From: Veillonella denticariosi JCM 15641
Lineage (GTDB): Bacteria; Bacillota; Negativicutes; Veillonellales; Veillonellaceae
Direction of reading: 5' to 3'
Length of the DNA: 64,000 bases
Assembly (NCBI RefSeq): GCF_002959855.1
Contig: NZ_PPDB01000007.1
Span: 496,001 to 560,000 of the forward strand
In this document: positions 9,644-18,851 of the stretch, in pieces
Layout: each line of letters opens with the position of its first letter
Position numbering within the stretch: the first letter of the stretch is position 1
Made by a program: the position numbers and the translations under genes
Notes under the pieces: model-generated
Databases searched by the model: none
Seen by the model: the letters and a program-made list of their open reading frames with translations, nothing else
Told to the model about the DNA's origin: nothing

Positions 9644-10696
9644 CTATTGTGGACCCTCCCCAGCAATGATACGTTGAGCCTCTGTATCAGACAAATCATA
9701 GTGTAAGAAAGTTTTATAAAAATCTCGAGTTTCTTTCACCAAATCAACATCACCGAATAATTCCGGATGAATCAATTTACCCGCCCAAAGAATTTGGAGC
9801 GCCGATTCCGCACTATAACGATCCCAATTAAACGTTCCTACAGGATTACTGTATACCCGACCATTCTGAACTGCTTTAAGACTTGCCCATTGAGGGTCAT
9901 TCATAATTTGTTCAATTCCCTTTCAAGATTGTGTACCGCCGATAATGATAATATCCGGATCGGCCTTAACGATTTCTTCCATAGTGACAACAATTTGAGG
10001 ACCGCTAGCTGTAATAGCATTTTTACCACCCGCATATCTAATCCATTCATTGATAATCGTTTTATCACCATCAACCTTTAAAAGATTATCTCCACCTACG
10101 ATATGCAAAACAGACGGACGATCTGCATCGTTGATACTTTTAGTTCTATCCTCAGAAAACTTAATCTTATCATCTAAATATTGAATGTATTGTTTAGCGA
10201 TTTCCGGTGCCTTACCGCCTAATACATCAGCCGTAATTGTCACTGTCTTACGTAGCCCTTCATAGTCTGCAAAATTGACACGAACCGCCGGAATGCCTGC
10301 ATTACGAGCCATTTCAATCTGATTTTTATTACTAGCCAATACAACTTGAGGTTTAACCTTTTGAATTTCCTCCATCTGAACATCAGTGCCCTTTACAGGG
10401 GCGGGGATTTCCATAATCCGTGGATAAACTTTTGCAAACCAAGGCAAACCTTGTACATTCTTTGTGGTAGATACTAATGTATCAGCACCACCGAGCATTA
10501 AAACGACTTGATTATTTGCATGCCATAAATCTGCAACTTTAGTAATATCCTTTGGAATTATTACTTCTGTACCATCAATATCTTTTACCACACGAGTATC
10601 AGATTGATCTCCTTGTGATGCATGCTCCGTGCCACAACCGGCTAACATAAAGACAGCCGTCATTATAACAAATAAAAATAATACTGTACGCTTCAT
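9644..10696 (-). pseudogene. ABC transporter substrate-binding lipoprotein (FecB/BtuF-like), interrupted by in-frame TGA
   Basis: Encodes a lipoprotein binding protein for iron complexes, haem or corrinoids: signal peptide with lipobox LAGC (Cys at about 21), then a TroA-like fold. The frame is open for 257 codons to a TGA at 9923-9925 after IIIIGGTQS, then continues in the same frame for 93 more codons (KGIEQIMNDPQWASLKAVQN...) to 9644, matching the expected C-terminal lobe. There is no length change, so a point nonsense mutation is the simplest reading. The start at 10696 follows AGGAATG, 2 bases after the ATPase stop. The other two operon members are also damaged. Confidence 0.85.
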
Positions 10697-10698
10697 TA

Positions 10699-11487
10699 TT
10701 ACATTCCTTTCTGACTTAATTGAGGGATTACACAAACCGTACGATTTACAGAATCGCTGTAAAAAAGACTTAACTTCGTCTTATACACGGATTCAAGCTC
10801 CTCTAGAGTCACTTCACTGACAGAATCATAAAAATCTATAGTTCCACCACGACATAAACCAACACGACTATTCAATAAGAGTGCCTGTTCAGGCAGATGT
10901 GTTGTAAAAACAATAGCATACCCTTGTGTCCGCAGTTGTTCTATTGTCTCTAAAACAACAACCTGATTTCTAATATCTAAGGCAGATGTAGGTTCATCCA
11001 TAAGTAGTAAGCGCGTATCCTGCAATAACGCACGACCAATGGCCACTAATTGACGTTGACCTCCGCTCAAATCTCGACAAAGCTTATACCGTAAATCAGT
11101 AATTCCGAGCATCTCTAAGATAGCATCAGTTCTTTCAAATTCCTCCCGTCCCGGCGATGAAAACGTACCGGTACGTAAAGTAGCACCGAACGATACATAA
11201 TTTCTCACCGTATAGGCAATATCGGCCCCGATAATTTGAGGCACAAAAGCAATCAATTTGGCACGTTCATGAATCGATGCCGTCAATAAATCTACACCGT
11301 TACAATATATATGCCCGTGTCTAACACGATTAAAACACATTAAACAACTCAATAGAGTAGACTTACCAACTCCATTTCGACCTAACACACCGGATTTCAC
11401 AGAAAATGATAAATCCGTAAAAATATCAGATTTATTCTTATCATATGAGAATGATATAGAGTCTACTACTAATTCGAATGTATCCAT
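10699..11487 (-). CDS. Iron-complex type ABC transporter ATPase with a deletion before Walker A
   Basis: A 262-residue FecE/BtuD-like ATPase with GRNGVGKST (Walker A), a Q-loop in FVPQ, the signature LSGGQRQ, LLLMDEPTSALD (Walker B) and the switch His in TTHLPEQA. The expected four residues between SVKSG and VLGRNG are missing: family members read roughly SG-xxxx-VLGPNG, where the missing part is the core strand leading into the P-loop. This looks like a 12-base in-frame deletion that would weaken folding or nucleotide binding. The ATG shares one base with the stop of the permease frame (TAATG). Confidence 0.8.
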   Translation of the reverse strand: MDTFELVVDSISFSYDKNKSDIFTDLSFSVKSGVLGRNGVGKSTLLSCLMCFNRVRHGHIYCNGVDLLTASIHERAKLIAFVPQIIGADIAYTVRNYVSFGATLRTGTFSSPGREEFERTDAILEMLGITDLRYKLCRDLSGGQRQLVAIGRALLQDTRLLLMDEPTSALDIRNQVVVLETIEQLRTQGYAIVFTTHLPEQALLLNSRVGLCRGGTIDFYDSVSEVTLEELESVYKTKLSLFYSDSVNRTVCVIPQLSQKGM

Positions 11488-12490
11488 TAGAAGTACCTCC
11501 GTTGTCTATATAATACCCATGCAAAAAATGGTGTCCCGATAAAACCGCATAAAATACCTAACGGAATTTCAGCCATTGTTAAAGATCGTGCCAATAAATC
11601 GGCAATCATCAAAAACGAAGCACTTACCAAGATTGTAGCGGGAATAAGTTTTTATGATCATTACCTACAAGCATACGCGATAAATGTGGAATCACAAGAC
11701 CTACCCATCCGATTGTGCCGCTTAAACATACTGCTGCGGCCGTAAGTAACGTAGAAACACCGATAATAATGAGCCGTTCGCGACTTACATTTACACCAAG
11801 ACTTTGCGCTTCCTGATCAGATAAAGATAAAATATTAAGACGCCATCGTAATACTACAATAGCAATTGTTGACACTACGATAATCGGTAGCACATAGAAT
11901 AGATTGTCCCATGTAACCTTAGAAAGACTGCCTAATTGCCAATATACTATATCCTGCAACTCTGTATCAGGATCGGCAATATATTTTAATAAACCGATGA
12001 TAGCAGCCATAAATCCGGATACAATGATACCGCAAAGTACGAGTACTATCCGCGATTGGTTTTGAATTAATCTAGGTAATAATAACGTTAAACAAACAGA
12101 TATAATACCGCCCATAAAAGCTAATATAGCGATACCATATAAAGATAGATGTATCAAAATGCCTACACATGCCCCTACGCTGGAGCCATGTGATACACCG
12201 AGTAAATCCGGTGAAACCAATTCATTGCGAAACACGCCTTGATAAGCAGCACCGGATACGGCTAGCGCGATACCGACAGCAATAGCACCTATTACGCGCG
12301 GCAGACGAATTTCCATCACCACATTATACATGGATGCATCCCAGGTAATAGGCAACACCAAAAACTTAGAGAACAAAATATTGGCAACTTGATCTATAGG
12401 AATGAAAAAACGTCCTATCACCAAAGAAGCTAAAAAAATAGCAATGCATACAACTAACGTTATACACATTATTCGCATATAATGATGCAT
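11487..12490 (-). pseudogene. FecCD-family ABC permease, frameshifted
   Basis: A BtuC/FecCD-type inner-membrane permease. The first 279 or so codons are intact (GxxxQxxxRNxLxxPxLLGVSxGxxxG pattern and several membrane helices) up to VGNDHKNL. There one base is missing near 11644-11647, so translation runs into QSW and a stop at 11624. In the next frame the expected C-terminus follows (PATILVSASFLMIADLLAR... to RQRRYF) and ends at 11487, overlapping the ATPase start. Restoring one base would give about 334 residues, the normal length. The start follows GAGG. There is no homopolymer at the site, so phase variation is unlikely. Confidence 0.88.
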
Positions 12491-12534
12491 AAAACTACCT
12501 CAACAAACTATAACAATATTCTATGGTCACGTAT

Positions 12535-12576
12535 ACTATATTTACTATATTTACTATATTCACTATTTTTACTATA
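12535..12576. repeat. 9-bp tandem repeat upstream of the decaying importer operon
   Basis: About four and a half imperfect copies of TTTACTATA lie 45-90 bases upstream of the permease start. The unit is AT-rich and in the likely promoter region. Copy-number change would alter spacing here. Confidence 0.7.
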
Positions 12577-12623
12577 CAATACATTTCGCTGTTTGCATAA
12601 TTAGTTTTAATGATAGACATCTG

Positions 12624-12659
12624 TAAAAAGCTCCCCAACAAATATGTTGAGGAGCTTTT
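12624..12659 (-). terminator. Terminator of the aminotransferase gene
   Basis: On the minus strand GCTCCTCAACA and TGTTGGGGAGC form a 12-bp stem with one mismatch, followed by TTTTT. It sits 20 bases past the stop of the gene at 12680. Confidence 0.85.
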
Positions 12660-12679
12660 AAGATAAGCTAAACTTATGA

Positions 12680-13927
12680 TTATAATTTACCAAGGCGTTT
12701 CATAGCATTATAAATTTTTGCCGCCAAACCGGTCATCTGAAATTTAGGAATTCCGCAAGCTGCTATGCGAATACCATTTGCTAAGGCAATGACATAAACA
12801 TGTTCTTTTTTTAGTTCTTCACAGATGGCTGTTCCGGAATCAGTAGGTATAGTAATAAAGAAACCGCCACGATACGGTAACATTGGAAGGCCTACTTGTG
12901 CAGCCTCCTGTTTGAATATATCCGCTCTATCACGAATCAACTGATAGTAACAGTTCCGTTCATCCTCATAAGCTTTGAATTTTGCAGGGTCAGCCACAAT
13001 ATTAGCCATTGTACGCATCGCAGGACGACAGATATTAGACCATGTAGCACGACTTGTAGATTTATTGATTTCGAAGAATTCATCTGTAATTTCTTCGTCT
13101 ACAGAAATACCGATCATAGCGCCTACACGTTGCCCATACATGGTAAAACCTTTAGATAAGCTGTAACAAACACAAGTAAGAATTTCTTTAGGCAAATGAC
13201 TGAATTTACTGAAGAAGACACGTACCGCCTCCTTCTCACCCGAATAATCAAGATATGCCACATCGATACCCATAATAATATTATTTCGACCGATAACGAC
13301 AAGTTCCTTCAAAAAGTTAATGATGGAATCCCAGTCCTTATCCTCTATAGAATATCCTGTCGGATTATTCCCCGGTGTATTGAATATAATAAGCACGTTA
13401 GTTTGTTTTGCGGCTAATTCTTTAACACGATTTTGAAATGCTTCATGATTAAAGTTATTATGCTCGTCAAATAGTGAATATGTTACAAGAGTGCGACCGT
13501 TGTCACTGCAAATCGCACGATATGCACCCCAGTACCAATCGGCAGTCAACACTTCATCACCGGGTTCAGTATAATTATGAACTAAATGATGAATGCCGCC
13601 GGTACCACCGGTAGTAGCAATACTGCGAATGTAACCATCCGGTCTGAAATCACCAAAGCATTCTTTTTCGGCAGCTGCCAGAAATTCCGGAATACCTGCA
13701 ATAGGTGCATATCCTATATATTCCGAGTCAGGCAAACTTAAATATTCTTCTTTTACAGTTTTGAGAAATACGAGTTTTCCCTCTTCATCATAAATGGCCC
13801 CCAATGTACCATTAATGACATTCTCACGACCATTTTCCTTAACATCTGCCTGTGCTTGTCCAGCGGTTACAAAGATTACATCTTTAAGTTTTTTACCTTT
13901 TGCATGTTTTGCTGCAACACTTGTCAT
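12680..13927 (-). CDS. PLP-dependent aminotransferase, class I/II
   Basis: A 415-residue fold-type I aminotransferase, probably acting on aromatic or dicarboxylic amino acids. NTPGNNPTGYS carries the cofactor-contacting Asn, GIDVAYLDYSG the Asp and Tyr, SLSKGFTMYGQR the Schiff-base Lys, and RIAACG near the C-terminus the carboxylate-binding Arg. The ATTGGTGGIHH stretch binds the cofactor phosphate. It is monocistronic: a terminator follows, and about 130 bases of AT-rich DNA separate it from the porin terminator upstream. Substrate cannot be told from the sequence. Confidence 0.85.
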   Translation of the reverse strand: MTSVAAKHAKGKKLKDVIFVTAGQAQADVKENGRENVINGTLGAIYDEEGKLVFLKTVKEEYLSLPDSEYIGYAPIAGIPEFLAAAEKECFGDFRPDGYIRSIATTGGTGGIHHLVHNYTEPGDEVLTADWYWGAYRAICSDNGRTLVTYSLFDEHNNFNHEAFQNRVKELAAKQTNVLIIFNTPGNNPTGYSIEDKDWDSIINFLKELVVIGRNNIIMGIDVAYLDYSGEKEAVRVFFSKFSHLPKEILTCVCYSLSKGFTMYGQRVGAMIGISVDEEITDEFFEINKSTSRATWSNICRPAMRTMANIVADPAKFKAYEDERNCYYQLIRDRADIFKQEAAQVGLPMLPYRGGFFITIPTDSGTAICEELKKEHVYVIALANGIRIAACGIPKFQMTGLAAKIYNAMKRLGKL

Positions 13928-14060
13928 CGCCTACACCATCCTATCTAAAAAGTATTGATATATTCTTATCATACCTAATGTTTTGTATTTATACAACGTG
14001 TATTGAACTAATATATTGTATACATAAACATATTAGAATAAGAGTAAAATAATAGTATAC

Positions 14061-14088
14061 AAAAAAGACCACTCTTTCGAGTGGTCTC
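14061..14088 (-). terminator. Terminator of the outer-membrane protein gene
   Basis: GACCACTC and GAGTGGTC form a perfect 8-bp stem with a four-base loop, followed on the minus strand by TTTTTT, 8 bases after the stop codon. Confidence 0.92.
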
Positions 14089-14095
14089 ATATTGT

Positions 14096-14668
14096 TTAGA
14101 AGGAGTAGCCTACACCGGCATGCAAGCCTTTTGCAGTTTTGTCATTACTGTCTACGCTATATTTATCATAGCCATAGTATACATTCAAATCAACATCAGG
14201 ACGAACTTCATATTGTGCGCCAACTTGATAAGTTTGCTTAATGTCATTACCCCAACCGGCTTTTGCAAAACCGTTAACCTTATTAGCCAAAGGTACATGA
14301 CCGATAACACCTGCTTGAACACCAAACTCGGTGTCATGAGTACGAATAGCAGTACCCGCACCATATAGATTAATGTTTGGATGTACTTTATAAACTAAAG
14401 CCAATTGATGATCTTTAATGTCACCATTTTTAGCATTAAGTTTATCATAAGAATATTGCAATGCAGTTTTATCGCTCAAATCATGTTGTAAGGATATGCC
14501 AAAGCCGTCATTGCTATTGCCGCCACCTTTAGACACATGTTGTTTGAACGCATAATCAGCTTGAACCTTAGTAGATCCATCACTAATTTTAGTTACAGGA
14601 ACAGCTGATGCAAATGCACTACCTGTTACGACAGTTGCCGCTAGAGTTAATAATACTAATTTTTTCAT
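14096..14668 (-). CDS. Outer-membrane beta-barrel protein
   Basis: A 190-residue exported protein. Residues 1-20 form a signal peptide (MKKLVLLTLAATVVTGSAFA). The rest alternates polar and hydrophobic residues in about eight strands (for example KVQADYAF, GFGISLQHDL, TALQYSYDKL, HQLALVYKV, YQVGAQYEV, LNVYYGYDKY) and ends HAGVGYSF, with a terminal Phe as required for insertion by BamA-type machinery. This points to a diderm cell. Size suggests a small eight-stranded OmpX/OmpA-like barrel rather than a porin trimer. It is transcribed alone, with its own terminator and a hairpin and dyad in its leader. Confidence 0.85.
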   Translation of the reverse strand: MKKLVLLTLAATVVTGSAFASAVPVTKISDGSTKVQADYAFKQHVSKGGGNSNDGFGISLQHDLSDKTALQYSYDKLNAKNGDIKDHQLALVYKVHPNINLYGAGTAIRTHDTEFGVQAGVIGHVPLANKVNGFAKAGWGNDIKQTYQVGAQYEVRPDVDLNVYYGYDKYSVDSNDKTAKGLHAGVGYSF

Positions 14669-14683
14669 ACGTACCTCCTATAC

Positions 14684-14700
14684 ACACACTTCTCGTGTGT
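14684..14700 (-). promoter_or_regulatory. Leader hairpin before the outer-membrane protein gene
   Basis: ACACAC and GTGTGT pair around a five-base loop on the minus strand, ending a few bases before the ribosome site AGGAGG. It resembles stabilising 5' hairpins of abundant outer-membrane protein mRNAs. Confidence 0.45.
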
Positions 14701-14720
14701 CTTACTAAGTTACCGTTAGT

Positions 14721-14736
14721 TATAACAGATGTTATA
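14721..14736. promoter_or_regulatory. Operator-like dyad upstream of the outer-membrane protein gene
   Basis: TATAACA-TC-TGTTATA is a perfect 7-2-7 inverted repeat, 53 bases upstream of the start. It also contains -10-like TATAAC, so a bound regulator could block the promoter. No regulator is identified. Confidence 0.4.
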
Positions 14737-14754
14737 TAATATACACCCGTAAAA

Positions 14755-15795
14755 TTAGCGTTTCATGAATACAGGAATATCCGGAATTCCGCTGTTACTA
14801 TTTGTACTGGATGCCGGACGGGATGTGGTCGTTGTTTTACCGAATTCAGGTACATTCTTAGTATTTGAATTAAACCCGGTTGCCACAACAGTAATTTGAA
14901 CTGTATCGCCCAAGCTTTCATCGATAACGGAACCGAAGATAATATTTGCATCGGGATCCGCTGCTTCAGAAATAATTTCGGCAGCTTCATTGATTTCAAA
15001 CAAACTCAAATTAGCACTACCGGAGATATTGAGCAAGATGCCCTTTGCACCATCGATAGATGTTTCCAATAACGGGCTGTTAATTGCCATTTTCGCAGCA
15101 TCGGCAGCACGGTTTTCACCTTCACCAACACCGATCCCCATCAATGCTTCCCCTTGTTCGGTCATAATAGTTTTTACATCGGCAAAGTCAAGATTGATCA
15201 ATCCAGGAACTTGAATCAAGTCGGAAATGCCCTTGATACCTTGGCGAAGTACATCATCAGCTGTACGGAATGCATCGCTTAAGGAGCATTTTTTATCTAC
15301 AACTTGCAACAATTTATCATTAGGAATAACGATAATAGTATCTACTTTTTGAGTCAAGAATTCAATGCCTTTTTCCGCTTGTGCACGACGGCGTTTACCT
15401 TCAAAAGCGAACGGTTTAGTAACGACGCCTACTGTCAATGCACCGATTTCTTTAGCACATTCAGCAACGATCGGTGCAGCACCTGTACCTGTACCACCGC
15501 CCATGCCGGCAGTTACGAATACCATATCAGCACCTTCAAGCGCTTTAATGATATCTTCACGGCTTTCCTGTGCAGCTTCCTCACCGATTTGAGGATTTGC
15601 ACCGGCACCTAGACCTTTAGTTACTTTTTCACCAATTTGAATTGTCACATCCGCCTTAGATAATTCAAGCACTTGGCTTTCTGTGTTAGCGGACAAGAAC
15701 TGTACACCTTTAAGATCGCTATCTACCATGCGATTAACAGCATTATTACCGCCGCCACCTACACCGATAACTTTAATATTTGCAAAATCAGACAT
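14755..15795 (-). CDS. ftsZ: Cell division protein FtsZ
   Basis: Tubulin-like GTPase that forms the Z-ring. The product has 346 residues with [13 protein letters not shown] at the N-terminus, the tubulin signature GGGTGTGA, and the T7 loop [12 protein letters not shown] short Ser/Thr/Asn-rich linker (about 20 residues) precedes the conserved tail [11 protein letters not shown], which would bind partner proteins. It is the last gene of the dcw cluster, separated from sbp by 143 AT-rich bases containing a TATAAT (minus strand, 15869-15874), so it may also have its own promoter. ftsA is not next to it. Confidence 0.98.
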   Translation of the reverse strand: MSDFANIKVIGVGGGGNNAVNRMVDSDLKGVQFLSANTESQVLELSKADVTIQIGEKVTKGLGAGANPQIGEEAAQESREDIIKALEGADMVFVTAGMGGGTGTGAAPIVAECAKEIGALTVGVVTKPFAFEGKRRRAQAEKGIEFLTQKVDTIIVIPNDKLLQVVDKKCSLSDAFRTADDVLRQGIKGISDLIQVPGLINLDFADVKTIMTEQGEALMGIGVGEGENRAADAAKMAINSPLLETSIDGAKGILLNISGSANLSLFEINEAAEIISEAADPDANIIFGSVIDESLGDTVQITVVATGFNSNTKNVPEFGKTTTTSRPASSTNSNSGIPDIPVFMKR

Positions 15796-15938
15796 TGAAC
15801 TTCCTCCTCTTATCGTTATTTATTGTATCAATATAAATTCCAAGTTTATTGATGAATATACTGATTAAATTATAACAATTACATTTATTTTACACTATAA
15901 TTTAAAAACTTTCCACTACTACATAGAGACGGATTAAG

Positions 15939-16283
15939 TTAAAAACGTTTTGTCATAATATTCTTACGAATAGCGCCAATATTAACGAAAACGCGCAACC
16001 CAAATCCGATGAGCGCCACATAGTACAGATTGATTCCTATGAGATCGCCAATATACACCAAGATAACGGCTATGACTACATTAGAAAAGAACCCCGATAT
16101 AAAATTTCTCAAATCAAATATTCTTTCTAATGCGGCACGACTGCCTCCAAATACGGCATCCAGCGCCGCAAGAACCGCTACCGATGTATAGTTCGCATAG
16201 CTCGACGGAATGTGTAACGGAGCTACCCATCCCAGAAGCGAACCTAGTAATAAGCCGAGAATGGCAAAGATGTAAATATTCAT
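15939..16283 (-). CDS. sbp: Small basic protein Sbp (DUF1290)
   Basis: A 114-residue membrane protein with three or four hydrophobic helices and a basic C-terminus (IRKNIMTKRF). It contains the family blocks LGLLLGSLLGW and AALDAVFGGSRAALE. Its function is unknown, but it commonly sits in dcw clusters between the DUF881 genes and ftsZ, as here. It overlaps the DUF881 gene by 4 bases. Confidence 0.88.
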   Translation of the reverse strand: MNIYIFAILGLLLGSLLGWVAPLHIPSSYANYTSVAVLAALDAVFGGSRAALERIFDLRNFISGFFSNVVIAVILVYIGDLIGINLYYVALIGFGLRVFVNIGAIRKNIMTKRF

Positions 16284-16975
16284 TCTTTACCTCCTAACTC
16301 ATTGGGCATCATGTGTTCTTCCCTAAATGTGCCTGTAAAAGCGGGTACAGCCACGGAATCCTCTTGTTTAATAGTGACCTTAATCCCCCAATGTTTCAAA
16401 GAGTCAACCACGCCTCCGCGCATAGTCAATGCAGAATTTAACGTTTTAGGATCTCCGATGGCCTTAACCACAAAAGGGGCACCGAATACTTTACCGTTTA
16501 CGGTAATAGTAGGTCCGGAGCAGCGAATTTCAGATGTCCCGATGAGTCGTTGATCATTAATGGCGATAGCTTCCGCTCCGCCCGCACGCAACTCATTAAC
16601 GATACGCAAAATATCTTCATCATGAATAACGTACAGATTTGGATTTTCTCCCCCTTGAATAGGCTTTGAACTATCCTCGATCAACACGCTCACTCCGGGG
16701 CCTTTCACATTCGTCAGCGCCGCTTTCATCATCAGCTGTTCATCCGCTTTAGCATCGCCGCCGGCACCGGATTTCTTTAAAGTTTCGATATGTTTTAACA
16801 GAGCGTCCCGCTCTTGTTGTGCTTCTTTCAACTGTACCGCCAAATCACCGGCACGTTGCAATCGAATATTTTCTTCAATATTATCTTGAGTCATTTTATA
16901 TTGGCTCACCACCATAAAGCCCAATATAAAGCTGACTATGGCAATTGCCCAACGTTCGTGTCTCACGGAAATCAT
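16280..16975 (-). CDS. DUF881 division-cluster protein
   Basis: A 231-residue protein with one N-terminal membrane helix (IAIVSFILGFMVVSQY), then a coiled coil of about 40 residues (NIEENIRLQRAGDLAVQLKEA region), then a globular extracytoplasmic domain with GPGVSVLIEDSS and AEAIAINDQRLIG, both typical of DUF881. Function unknown; its conserved place beside ftsQ and sbp suggests a division or envelope role. The ATG follows the ftsQ stop directly (TAG ATG), with AAAAGG inside the ftsQ end as ribosome site. Confidence 0.87.
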   Translation of the reverse strand: MISVRHERWAIAIVSFILGFMVVSQYKMTQDNIEENIRLQRAGDLAVQLKEAQQERDALLKHIETLKKSGAGGDAKADEQLMMKAALTNVKGPGVSVLIEDSSKPIQGGENPNLYVIHDEDILRIVNELRAGGAEAIAINDQRLIGTSEIRCSGPTITVNGKVFGAPFVVKAIGDPKTLNSALTMRGGVVDSLKHWGIKVTIKQEDSVAVPAFTGTFREEHMMPNELGGKE

Positions 16976-17887
16976 CTACCTTTTATTTTCAACATGACCT
17001 TGATTATCTTTCTTTGCATCATCTGTTTTTGTATCGTCTTTCTTTATATCATCTTTCTTAGTAGATGAAGCATCCTTGGTCGTTGCCCCGTTATGATATG
17101 GTTTTCCTTCAGGCATAACATCGGTTTTGATATACGGCGATGAAATATTTACATCAATGTATTGAACATTGCCGTTCGTCTTTTTAATGTCCTGTAACAT
17201 CGACTGTGTGAGTTCCGCTTTTTGGGCCAAATCCTTGCCATCACCTATGCGAATCTGTATACCGGATACCGTATAGGCCATGATGGATTCAGGATCACCT
17301 ATATTGATTTCCGCAATATTTTTAAATGTGCTCTCATCAAGTGCGTTAAGATATTCAATGGCCGATAAAATCGGCTGATCCACCACGGTATCACCGAGTA
17401 ATATATTTCCCGCTTTCACCCCGGAAATCATAGGGACCGAAGTATCTTCGATAGCACTTTCCGAAGCGATGACCTGACCTTTCGCATCTAATGTCAAGTA
17501 TCCGAACTGAGCCGGTATGACGGCCACAGCCTTCCTTTCTACAATGCGAACAACCATGGTAAAAGGCAACTCATAACTCACTTGTGCCTCCTCCACGCGG
17601 AGGTCCTTGGATAAACGGGATTTCAATTTTTCCGTACTGATCTGTAAAATATTGACGGGTTCACGAATATCCCCGGCCACCATCACATCTTGTACGGTCA
17701 CCTTATCGGATCCGATAATTTTTAATGATCCGAAAGGAATAGGTAGCGTAAACAATGCCACCAACACGAGAATAAGTACACCACCGATTTTTAACACTCG
17801 TTTTCTAAATACAGCCCGTTCATCACGAGCGGGTGCAGCAGAATACATCTCCCCAGAGTTGGATGGATGTTTATGATTATCATCCAT
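16976..17887 (-). CDS. ftsQ: Cell division protein FtsQ/DivIB
   Basis: Bitopic division protein of 303 residues. A cytoplasmic N-terminus is followed by a membrane helix (about 31-50, GGVLILVLVALFTLPIPFG), a POTRA domain (about 52-120, IIGSDKVTVQDVM to VRIVERKAVAVI) and a beta domain (about 120-240). The C-terminus is a highly charged Lys/Asp repeat (KKDDIKKDDTKTDDAKKD), probably disordered. It lies between ddl and the DUF881 gene, as expected for the cluster. Confidence 0.9.
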   Translation of the reverse strand: MDDNHKHPSNSGEMYSAAPARDERAVFRKRVLKIGGVLILVLVALFTLPIPFGSLKIIGSDKVTVQDVMVAGDIREPVNILQISTEKLKSRLSKDLRVEEAQVSYELPFTMVVRIVERKAVAVIPAQFGYLTLDAKGQVIASESAIEDTSVPMISGVKAGNILLGDTVVDQPILSAIEYLNALDESTFKNIAEINIGDPESIMAYTVSGIQIRIGDGKDLAQKAELTQSMLQDIKKTNGNVQYIDVNISSPYIKTDVMPEGKPYHNGATTKDASSTKKDDIKKDDTKTDDAKKDNQGHVENKR

Positions 17888-17915
17888 AAAAAACTCCTTA
17901 CATTCTATTCAACTC

Positions 17916-18851
17916 TTAAAATTTCCCCAAACCGGCCGTTAACAGAATCTTTTCACATAATGTGGGAAAATCCATTCCCATTTCTTTAGCCGCTTTTGGT
18001 ACCAGGGATGTCGACGTCATTCCCGGTATCGTATTATATTCCAGAACATATAAATTGTCATCATGATCCGTCATGATATCAACACGGATAGCGCCGCTCC
18101 CTTGTACTTCCCGATATACTCGTTCCCCAATGCTCTGCATCGCAGCCGTCATATCATCGCTGATCGGTGCAGGTACGAGATAATCTGTAGCGCCGGCCGT
18201 ATACTTACTTTCATAATCATATTCACCGGAATGCGGACGAATTTCAATGACCGGTAAAGCTTGACCATCCAGGATGGAAACGGTGAATTCACGTCCGTCC
18301 AGGAACTGTTCTACCACGAGGATTGGGTCATACTTAAGCGCTTCCGTTACGGCATCCGCCAACTGAGTTTCATCACGAACAATGGTAACACCGATACTTG
18401 AACCTTGCGTTGCAGATTTTACTACTACAGGGATGGTGAAAGTCTCACGAATATGTTGAATAATGGCTTTATCTGACTCAATGTTACCATTATACGATTC
18501 AAAAGTCGCGGTCGGAATACCGGCCCCTTTAAATACATCCTTGCTGACTTTTTTATTCATACCCACCGCATGAGCCATGATGCCGGATCCGGTATACGGG
18601 ATTTCAGCCATTTCCAATAACCCCTGTAACGCTCCATCCTCACCGTAACGGCCATGAATCGCATTAAATACGATTTCACCGCCTAATGACTCAATGTCTT
18701 GTAACAATGTACGCGGGTTCAACTCCAAGGTTTTAGCTTTATAGCCTTTACTAACAAGAGCCTCCGCAATAGCGGCACCTGTACGTCTGGACACATCCGC
18801 TTCCTTTGAAGGTCCGCCCATCAATACGATTATCTGTTTATCTTTCATCAT
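17916..18851 (-). CDS. ddl: D-alanine--D-alanine ligase
   Basis: ATP-grasp enzyme that makes D-Ala-D-Ala for peptidoglycan. The 311-residue product has VLMGGPSKEADVSRRTG, AIHGRYGEDGALQG, YTGSG, KSATQGSSIGV, REFTVSIL and the C-terminal LEYNTIPGMTSTS metal-binding block. The start overlaps the murC stop (ATGA). A second ATG directly follows, so the exact start is uncertain by one codon. Confidence 0.96.
   Translation of the reverse strand: MMKDKQIIVLMGGPSKEADVSRRTGAAIAEALVSKGYKAKTLELNPRTLLQDIESLGGEIVFNAIHGRYGEDGALQGLLEMAEIPYTGSGIMAHAVGMNKKVSKDVFKGAGIPTATFESYNGNIESDKAIIQHIRETFTIPVVVKSATQGSSIGVTIVRDETQLADAVTEALKYDPILVVEQFLDGREFTVSILDGQALPVIEIRPHSGEYDYESKYTAGATDYLVPAPISDDMTAAMQSIGERVYREVQGSGAIRVDIMTDHDDNLYVLEYNTIPGMTSTSLVPKAAKEMGMDFPTLCEKILLTAGLGKF

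Noticed and set aside
9923-9925. TGA in the binding-protein frame as selenocysteine or programmed readthrough
   Set aside because: The bases after it do not form an obvious SECIS-like hairpin, binding proteins of this family have no selenocysteine, and the two partner genes carry independent lesions, so a nonsense mutation is simpler.
11640-11650. Phase-variable frameshift in the permease
   Set aside because: There is no long homopolymer or short tandem repeat at the site; the longest run is five bases, so slippage is not expected.
12535-12576. CRISPR-like repeat
   Set aside because: The units are 9 bases and contiguous, with no spacers and no cas genes nearby.
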